From positions 1 through 64,000 of the IMG/VR virus record IMGVR_UViG_3300020182_002648: DNA of 64,000 nt; one strand, 5' to 3'. The translations under genes and the position numbers were made by a program. Source of the DNA: a virus. Positions 52,437 through 57,803 of this stretch are shown one piece after another (within the stretch, counting starts at the first letter, position 1; each line of letters opens with the position of its first letter). The notes beneath the pieces were generated by a model that saw only the letters and a program-made list of their open reading frames with translations, had not been told where the DNA came from and searched no databases.

Positions 52437-53894
52437 ATGTCACAGGTAAAACCCGCACAATCATATATTGATGAGGAAAGAGCTGGAACACTTCTTGAGA
52501 AGTGGGCACCAGTTTTGGATTACACATCCGATAACGTTAAACCTATCACCGATGATCATTCTCGTTTGAACACCGCTATTCTCTTGGAAAACCAAGAGTC
52601 ATGGTGCTTGAAAGAAAATTCAGCTGGTGGTGGAGCAGGCGGAGTCTTCGGATCTGCTGGAAGCATGGGTCAAGGAGGCGCAATGACGCCTGCTCAAGAC
52701 TTTTACGCTACTGGCGATGCACGTCTTCCAAAAATTCTCATCCCAATGATTCGTCGTACATTCCCTGAACTAATTACTAATGAGATCGTAGGCGTCCAAC
52801 CTATGAGTGGTCCAGTAGGGCTTGCTTTTGCAATGCGTTACAAATACGAAAATGAATCTTTGGGTTCAACAGGTATTGACGGACACACTAATGGGTCAAC
52901 AACTACTGGTAAAAACGGCCAACCTCGTACAGCAGGAAATGCTCCTGATAACGAAGCCGGATACCAGAAGTTAGACACACGTTTCACAGGTGCATCTTCT
53001 GCTGCTTTAAGTGGAGACGCTGGACTCGGAATCGACTTTGTCGATAACGATGCTGGTATCGCTGCTAAACTAGCTGATTATGAACTTACTGGTAACATCC
53101 CACAGATGGTAGTCTCTTTTGAGAAGACCGCTGTTGAGGCTGGAACTCGTAGGCTCGCTGCACGTTGGAGCGTAGAGCTTGAACAAGACCTCAAGAACAT
53201 GAATGGTATTGATATCGATACTGAATTAACAAACGCTATGTCGTATGAAATTCAGGCCGAAATTGACCGTGAAATGCTCATGAGAATGGTTCAAGTCGCC
53301 GCCAATGCTGGAAGTGGAAAAGGTGTTAGCACCTGGTCCCCCGCTAGTGCTGACGGACGTTGGATGGCTGAACGTAATCGTGATCTTTACGCCAAAATTA
53401 TCGTAGAAGCAAATCGTATTGCTATTCGTAATCGCCGTGGAGCAGCTAACTTTTTAGTTGCTACTCCTCGCGTTTGCGCTATCTTGGAAATGCTCCCTGA
53501 ATTTCAGTGGATGCAAGTTCAAGGTAATGTCAATACCCAACCCGTTGGAATTGCTCGCGTCGGTAACTTAGGTGGAAGATTTAACGTTTACCGCGATACA
53601 CGCACAGAAGCTCAATACGAAGACGGACAAAGGTCCGGCGGACGTATGGAGTATATTCTTTTAGGCTATAAAGGACCTGAGTTTTACGACACAGGAATCA
53701 TTTATTGCCCATACATCCCAGTGATGGTACAAAGAACTGTAGGTCCTAATGATTTTGCTCCACGTGTTGGACTGCTCACCCGTTATGGTGTAGTAGACAA
53801 TATCTTCGGTGCAGATCTTTATTACCACGTTATCGTAATCAAGAATCTCGGTGATTCGTTCACACCCGGCACTCAGTCGGTGTACTTCGGATAA
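52437..53894 (+). CDS. gp23: major capsid protein (gp23-like)
   Basis: A 485-residue protein with the gp23 layout. An N-terminal region to be cleaved contains LLEKWAPVLDY and TAILLENQESW. It continues with DARLPKILIPMIRRTFPELITNEIVGVQPMSGPVGLAFAMRYKY, TRRLAARWSVELEQDLKNMNGIDIDTELTNAMSYEIQAEIDREML, NFLVATPRVCAILEML, GLLTRYGVVDNIFGADLYYHVI. Unlike most genes here it has a clear Shine-Dalgarno (AAGGA, 10 bases before the ATG) and its codons carry more C at third positions, as expected for a very highly made protein. A strong terminator follows. Confidence 0.95.
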   Translation: MSQVKPAQSYIDEERAGTLLEKWAPVLDYTSDNVKPITDDHSRLNTAILLENQESWCLKENSAGGGAGGVFGSAGSMGQGGAMTPAQDFYATGDARLPKILIPMIRRTFPELITNEIVGVQPMSGPVGLAFAMRYKYENESLGSTGIDGHTNGSTTTGKNGQPRTAGNAPDNEAGYQKLDTRFTGASSAALSGDAGLGIDFVDNDAGIAAKLADYELTGNIPQMVVSFEKTAVEAGTRRLAARWSVELEQDLKNMNGIDIDTELTNAMSYEIQAEIDREMLMRMVQVAANAGSGKGVSTWSPASADGRWMAERNRDLYAKIIVEANRIAIRNRRGAANFLVATPRVCAILEMLPEFQWMQVQGNVNTQPVGIARVGNLGGRFNVYRDTRTEAQYEDGQRSGGRMEYILLGYKGPEFYDTGIIYCPYIPVMVQRTVGPNDFAPRVGLLTRYGVVDNIFGADLYYHVIVIKNLGDSFTPGTQSVYFG

Positions 53895-53956
53895 ATCATT
53901 TAAGATGTTTTAGAAGCCGTTGAAATGATACACACGGCAAGAAGTTTTTAACTCAC

Positions 53957-53992
53957 GGTCTACCGATTGATTTCGGTAGACCGTTTTTTTGT
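53957..53992 (+). terminator. rho-independent terminator after gp23
   Basis: Perfect 12-bp stem ACGGTCTACCGA / TCGGTAGACCGT with loop TTGATT, followed by seven T. It closes the late structural unit. Confidence 0.95.
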
Positions 53993-54007
53993 GTATATAC
54001 GGACAGA

Positions 54008-54038
54008 CAAAAAAGGCCGCCCTGTGTAGAGCGACCTT
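54008..54038 (-). terminator. rho-independent terminator of the reverse operon
   Basis: Read on the reverse strand: AAGGTCGC, 10-base loop, GCGGCCTT, followed by T residues (A run at 54008-54014). One G-T pair in the stem. It faces the gp23 terminator and ends the queF operon. Confidence 0.85.
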
Positions 54039-54064
54039 GTTAGTTTAGTTAGGGTTAAATTGTA

Positions 54065-54997
54065 TTATTGTTTGCTTGTCTTGACGTGAGGTATCTTCAC
54101 GTCAATCAAAGCAGGGCATGCCCAATCAATTGAGCTCTTATCATTAGCACGAACAGGATTGATATCAATACCACCTCGACGAGCATACAGACAGGTTACC
54201 ACGAGCTTCTCCGGAGACAATATATCATGTAGACGTTTGTATATTGTCTCACATATCTCTTCATGAAAGTGACATTCATCCCTAAACGAAATGATATACT
54301 TGAGCATGCTCTCAGGTGTCACGTGGTTCTGTCCTTTGATAGCAATCCATACATCACCCCAATCTGGTTGACTTGTGACACGACAATTACTCTTGAGCAA
54401 ACCACTATGAAACTTAGACCAGCTAGTGACAATACCACCCTCTGGTAGATCTTCTAGTTCTAACAAGTCTGGTGTCTCCGTGTATGTTTCCACATTCATA
54501 TCGGTTAGTAATTGAGGATCTAACACTTCCTCTAATGTCGTGTATCCTTTCCTGCTGAACAAAGGATCTCCACTAGCTTTGATATTAGATGGTATCACGT
54601 GTACCTCTACATGAGTCTCTAGCAACTTGCTCAAATCATCTGATGCATGTAAAGAGATAAACTCTAACACGCTTTCTTGACTGTTTCCGCATTTGAACAT
54701 GTTGAAACTATTGAAATACAACTTGATACTCTTGCTCTCAACAATGTACTTACTATCACACGGATACACGATTTTAGCCACCCCAGCAACAGGTAACCCA
54801 CCATTAGTCAACCCACTCACTTCATATGCATTCCATGTATCATATCCCACGAACGGTAGATCATCATCACTGATATCTAGATGCTTTCTATTGTTACTTC
54901 TAGGTTCTCTGACCAATAAATTACTATCGTATTGGTCCTTGTATTGAGATGTTTGTCCTAAATGAACTGATATATTACTATTGTCTAATTTTGTCAT
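54065..54997 (-). CDS. queF: NADPH-dependent 7-cyano-7-deazaguanine (preQ0) reductase, long form
   Basis: A 310-residue protein of the long, two-domain QueF type. The substrate and NADPH motif reads ESKSIKLYFNSFN (residues about 86-98). The C-terminal domain has the catalytic cysteine in KSNCRVTSQPDWGDVW, with the Asp seven residues later as in E. coli QueF (Cys190/Asp197). It then has LKYIISFRDECHFHEEICETI and TCLYARRGGIDINPVRA. It reduces preQ0 to preQ1. Bacteria use preQ1 for queuosine in tRNA, but here the gene shares an operon with a DpdA-like transglycosylase and a formyltransferase, so the product more likely goes into DNA. Its ATG overlaps the stop of the P-loop gene. Confidence 0.92.
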   Translation of the reverse strand: MTKLDNSNISVHLGQTSQYKDQYDSNLLVREPRSNNRKHLDISDDDLPFVGYDTWNAYEVSGLTNGGLPVAGVAKIVYPCDSKYIVESKSIKLYFNSFNMFKCGNSQESVLEFISLHASDDLSKLLETHVEVHVIPSNIKASGDPLFSRKGYTTLEEVLDPQLLTDMNVETYTETPDLLELEDLPEGGIVTSWSKFHSGLLKSNCRVTSQPDWGDVWIAIKGQNHVTPESMLKYIISFRDECHFHEEICETIYKRLHDILSPEKLVVTCLYARRGGIDINPVRANDKSSIDWACPALIDVKIPHVKTSKQ

Positions 54998-55545
54998 TTT
55001 ATGTGCTTTAAAATTGTTTCCATCCTCTCTTCTACAGATCCACTTAACTTAACTATTCTATCCCTCCATGAATTCACACCTGGTAAGCTAACCGGAGATG
55101 TGAGAATCTCGTTGTATATATCTAGTATATTGTTACGAAACTGCATGTCAGTGCTCCTCACACCATCATCCTCGAATGGTATCTCATCAGGACATGTATA
55201 GAATATAACATCTAACTTGTTACCTAGAAACGATAGCATGTTCCGCGAGAACTCTCTCACCCAGGTTTCTACTAATCCTTGATCTGATAACCATTTTGTA
55301 TACACATAGCCATCCAATATACATCTATCGAGAATGACATTACCTGTCATACAGTGATTGTCTAGATGTTCTTTGAGAATATGTAACTGTGTCATATCAT
55401 TACCAGATGTATTTATATCATGACCTTCTCTAGCTACTTTTCTAGTAACCTCATCAACAAACTGCCAGTTGTTGAGATGTTTCTTACATTCAGCGAGTAA
55501 GGTTGACTTACCTGTACATTGTGCTCCTGTGAATCCTACTAACAT
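54994..55545 (-). CDS. P-loop ATPase/kinase, NadR-like (AAA_28)
   Basis: A 183-residue protein with Walker A GAQCTGKST at residues 7-15 and VILDRCILDGYVYTKW as the Walker B/DRx region, typical for the AAA_28 group near NadR and nucleotide kinases. Later IFYTCPDEIPFEDDGVRS and FRNNILDIYNEIL match the lid and C-terminal helix of these enzymes. In phages they may phosphorylate nucleosides or NAD precursors; in this operon a role in nucleotide supply is possible. It has its own promoter, with the -10 box six bases from the ATG. Confidence 0.7.
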   Translation of the reverse strand: MLVGFTGAQCTGKSTLLAECKKHLNNWQFVDEVTRKVAREGHDINTSGNDMTQLHILKEHLDNHCMTGNVILDRCILDGYVYTKWLSDQGLVETWVREFSRNMLSFLGNKLDVIFYTCPDEIPFEDDGVRSTDMQFRNNILDIYNEILTSPVSLPGVNSWRDRIVKLSGSVEERMETILKHIK

Positions 55546-55551
55546 ATTCTA

Positions 55552-55580
55552 ATTATATCCTATTTGTTTGGATAGTTCAA
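55552..55580 (-). promoter_or_regulatory. sigma70-like promoter, leaderless type
   Basis: Reverse strand TTGAAC (55580-55575), 17-bp spacer, TATAAT (55557-55552), then TAGAAT and the ATG at 55545. The string TATAATTAGAATAT is also present at the two promoters near 63.4 and 63.8 kb. Confidence 0.75.
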
Positions 55581-55895
55581 CTTGTCATTCATGTTATCTA
55601 AATTTTTTTCTGTCCACATTGCACACATCATGTTCCATACCACTGCAGCGGCATGATCTTCACTCTCATCTCCTTGCCACCATTGCATCATGTGTCTATT
55701 AGCACTATCGTAATACACACTAAGCGGCATGCCTTTGGTCCAATTGTTGTCTCCATACTTTGCCCCACCGGAGCGGTACCTCTCCATCACTCTCTCAAGT
55801 TCCTTAATAGGTACTAAGGACATGCATAATTTACCGTCTCCTGTGTCTCTCTGAGCCCCGGAGTCGAATTGTCTGTTGTTAGATGTATCTGTCAT
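55560..55895 (-). CDS. dATP/dGTP diphosphohydrolase-like protein (DUF5664 type)
   Basis: A 111-residue protein, reading from the ATG at 55895 (MTDTSNNRQFDSGAQRDTGDGK). The motifs FDSGAQRD, ELERVMERYRSGGAKYGDNNWTKGMPLSVYYDSANRHMMQWWQGDESEDHAAAVVWNMMC match the phage dATP/dGTP pyrophosphohydrolase family, where the Glu/Asp/His residues of the helical core bind metal. In some phages members alter the dNTP pool for base replacement (MazZ in Z-genome phages). Here it may shift purine pools or clear a nucleotide; the specificity cannot be read. An upstream TTG start at 55934 is less likely. Confidence 0.7.
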   Translation of the reverse strand: MTDTSNNRQFDSGAQRDTGDGKLCMSLVPIKELERVMERYRSGGAKYGDNNWTKGMPLSVYYDSANRHMMQWWQGDESEDHAAAVVWNMMCAMWTEKNLDNMNDKLNYPNK

Positions 55896-56061
55896 ATCTT
55901 GAATTGAATGTTGAAACACCACACAATGCAGCAACAGTTGTTGATAATATGGCTTCTCCAGTCAACCCATGCATGGTCATCAGCACCGCTACCATCAGAT
56001 TGACAACACACATCACTATCAAAATCTGTCCTGCTAAATTAACATTGCTCCAACGTCTCAT
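55879..56061 (-). CDS. small membrane protein
   Basis: A 60-residue protein with two hydrophobic helices, ILIVMCVVNLMVAVLMTMHGL and EAILSTTVAALCGVSTF, and charged ends (MRRWSN, NSRYDRYI). No known family. It overlaps the next gene by 17 bases. A TTGATA...TATTAT promoter lies upstream. It could act at the inner membrane, for example in exclusion or lysis control, but nothing in the sequence decides this. Confidence 0.5.
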   Translation of the reverse strand: MRRWSNVNLAGQILIVMCVVNLMVAVLMTMHGLTGEAILSTTVAALCGVSTFNSRYDRYI

Positions 56062-56089
56062 GCTACAAGTACAATTAGTATGTCTCTGT

Positions 56090-56117
56090 ATAATATGACA
56101 GATAGATCTAATATCAA
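56090..56117 (-). promoter_or_regulatory. sigma70-like promoter candidate
   Basis: Reverse strand TTGATA (56117-56112), 16-bp spacer, TATTAT (56095-56090); 28 bases to the ATG at 56061. Confidence 0.5.
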
Positions 56118-56133
56118 TAACGTCAATATAAAT

Positions 56134-56382
56134 TTAATTCGTCCCATTGCTCTCTATACTGTCTATATTTGAGATGATATCACTCATTGTCAGTGATTGT
56201 GTTTCAATTCTACTAGAACCATTATTGTCAATGCGTTTATGAGTCAATCCTATGTTAAAATTGTTCACGTTGATATTAACATTATGATCAATGATCACAT
56301 GGTGAGATGTTTTAATTGTATTGCATCCAGTCAACCCAACAATCGTCATGGCTGTTCCTAATATCACGTTTATAATTTTCAT
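56134..56382 (-). CDS. small lipoprotein
   Basis: An 82-residue protein with a lipoprotein signal peptide: MKIINVILGTAMTIVGLTGC, with the lipobox VGLTGC and Cys at position 20. The mature part (NTIKTSHHVIIDHNVNINVNNFNIGLTHKRIDNNGSSRIETQ) is polar and Asn-rich. It would be anchored to the envelope of the host during infection. Phage lipoproteins in other systems serve as superinfection-exclusion factors or outer-membrane spanins. It sits 7 bases after the formyltransferase gene in the DNA modification operon, where an envelope protein is unexpected. Confidence 0.65.
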   Translation of the reverse strand: MKIINVILGTAMTIVGLTGCNTIKTSHHVIIDHNVNINVNNFNIGLTHKRIDNNGSSRIETQSLTMSDIISNIDSIESNGTN

Positions 56383-56389
56383 TTTTACT

Positions 56390-56917
56390 TTATGTTTTTA
56401 ATAGTTGTATCCATAATTGTGTAGCCATTTCATGTAAACGGCAACTTAAATCATCTTCTCCATAAAAGTTATTGGAAGTTGATATCTCTGCTAAGACTTC
56501 ACCGGCATCTACCTCTGAAATCACTTCATGAATCACACAGCCTACTCTCTTGTACTTCTCATCTCCAGTGTTCGCTACACGCTTCTGAGGATCAGCGCCT
56601 TTTAGCTCCGGGTACAGTGTTATCAAACCGGGATGTAGGTTGTATATTTTATATTCTCTACATATCTTTGGTGGTATGATTCTCATCCATCCATGGAGAG
56701 TGACAATATCCACATCCTTGAGAACATTTCTGTAGTCCTCAACAGATGGTTTCTGTTGAACATATACATTGTCTCTGATACCTTCATGTATTCGTTCACT
56801 TCCTGGTGTGTTGTTTGTTATGATCACATCTGGATCACGTCCTATGATGTTAGATATATTCACGATCTCTGATCCTGTGTGACTGAACAACGCAGCCCAT
56901 CTTTTGTTTTTTAGCAT
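56390..56917 (-). CDS. dpdN: formyltransferase-fold enzyme, candidate dPreQ1 formyltransferase
   Basis: A 175-residue protein of the formyl-folate transferase fold (PurN/Fmt N-terminal type). It has a GxxG-like loop FSHTGSEIVNI near residue 11, then VTLHGWMRIIPPKI, the catalytic Asn-x-His in IYNLHPGLI near residue 94, and the Asp in ISEVDAGEVLAE near residue 140. These match Asn106, His108 and Asp144 of PurN. A purine-synthesis PurN is one reading. It starts 1 base after dpdA and shares an operon with queF, so I favour DpdN, the predicted enzyme that formylates the aminomethyl group of preQ1 in phage DNA. The fold is well supported; the DpdN role is inference. Confidence 0.65.
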   Translation of the reverse strand: MLKNKRWAALFSHTGSEIVNISNIIGRDPDVIITNNTPGSERIHEGIRDNVYVQQKPSVEDYRNVLKDVDIVTLHGWMRIIPPKICREYKIYNLHPGLITLYPELKGADPQKRVANTGDEKYKRVGCVIHEVISEVDAGEVLAEISTSNNFYGEDDLSCRLHEMATQLWIQLLKT

Positions 56918-56918
56918 A

Positions 56919-57734
56919 TCATCTTTTGATTATTTTTTTAAACATTTTCGTGTTATACTCCAGTAGTTCCATGTCGATATCGTCAGCCTTATAGTCTATA
57001 AGATCTGCCAGGAGTGTTGAAGGTTTACTATGTAGTCCATGTATATCATTATATCTATAGTTCTTGATTGTGGCAACTACTGGGTTGCTCGTGTCAAGGC
57101 TCTTTATGTTATAAACATTGTTATCCACGTACCATCTAAACTCCTTCGCTAGACTACAACCTAATAGATGATGAGGTTTGTTCCAGTTCCAATGTCCCTC
57201 GTCAATCAATTGTCTTATAAACCGCTGCCTTCCTGAACACCATTTCTCTAAAGTAGGATTAGCTAATCCTGACTTCACACCAGTGTATCCATAATATTTG
57301 TAATCAAAACTAATAGCTATATAGTCAGCATGGTCACTCATGAACTTATAACACTTGAGTAGATGATCCCAATCCTTTCCCTGTACTACACCTATACGCA
57401 AAGCATCAGTAGTGTCAGTGTACTCATTCGTGAAACTCTTCCAGCTCTGTATTGTGTCCGCTGCATCTTCTAATACATCAGGTACTATATACCAGTTGGG
57501 TTGTAACTTGTCAATCCATTCAGCATATTTGATTGGATTGAAGCTCTTTCCTAACTCAAATATACTATTATCTAACAAAACTGAACATTTATTTTCATCA
57601 ACTAAATTCTTAAAAAATTTATAATAGTCAGGATGCGTTTCAAACAAATGTACTAATGCATAAGCGTAATCATTGTATTCTAGTGATTTGTCTAGAATTG
57701 AGATTGGACTCTCGTGTGATACTTCTATTACCAT
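56919..57734 (-). CDS. dpdA: DpdA-like DNA guanine transglycosylase
   Basis: A 271-residue TGT-fold protein similar in order of blocks to phage DpdA. CSVLLDNSIFELGKSF near residue 58 holds acidic and substrate-loop residues, followed by NWYIVPDVLEDAADTIQSW, LRIGVVQGKDWDHL, DYIAISFDYKYYGYTG, HHLLGCSLAKEFRWY and IKSLDTSNPVVATIKNYRYND. DpdA swaps guanine in DNA for a 7-deazaguanine base, in the manner of tRNA-guanine transglycosylase. The start is the ATG at 57734: a GTG at 57749 lies over the -10 box. Co-transcription with formyltransferase and queF supports the call. The subfamily cannot be assigned by eye. Confidence 0.75.
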   Translation of the reverse strand: MVIEVSHESPISILDKSLEYNDYAYALVHLFETHPDYYKFFKNLVDENKCSVLLDNSIFELGKSFNPIKYAEWIDKLQPNWYIVPDVLEDAADTIQSWKSFTNEYTDTTDALRIGVVQGKDWDHLLKCYKFMSDHADYIAISFDYKYYGYTGVKSGLANPTLEKWCSGRQRFIRQLIDEGHWNWNKPHHLLGCSLAKEFRWYVDNNVYNIKSLDTSNPVVATIKNYRYNDIHGLHSKPSTLLADLIDYKADDIDMELLEYNTKMFKKIIKR

Positions 57735-57740
57735 ACACTT

Positions 57741-57769
57741 ATTATACACTCAAACGTTGCATATGTCAA
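57741..57769 (-). promoter_or_regulatory. perfect sigma70 consensus promoter for the dpd operon, leaderless
   Basis: Reverse strand TTGACA (57769-57764), 17-bp spacer, TATAAT (57746-57741), then AAGTGT and the ATG at 57734. The promoter places transcription start at the start codon and rules out the upstream GTG. Confidence 0.9.
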
Positions 57770-57790
57770 CGAAAATGTTTATAATAATAG

Positions 57791-57798
57791 TATAAATA
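57791..57798 (+). promoter_or_regulatory. T4-late-type promoter for clpC
   Basis: TATAAATA, exact consensus, 5 bases before the ATG at 57804. The ATG at 57798 lies on the last base of the octamer and is unlikely to be used from this promoter. Confidence 0.7.
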
Positions 57799-57803
57799 TG
57801 AGT

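Noticed and set aside
56390-56917. PurN of purine synthesis
   Set aside because: Not fully excluded. The protein is shorter than common PurN and lies in an operon with dpdA and queF, without other purine genes, so DpdN is preferred.
57798-57803. ATG at 57798 as start of clpC
   Set aside because: It overlaps the last base of the TATAAATA element; the ATG at 57804 has the spacing seen at other late genes.
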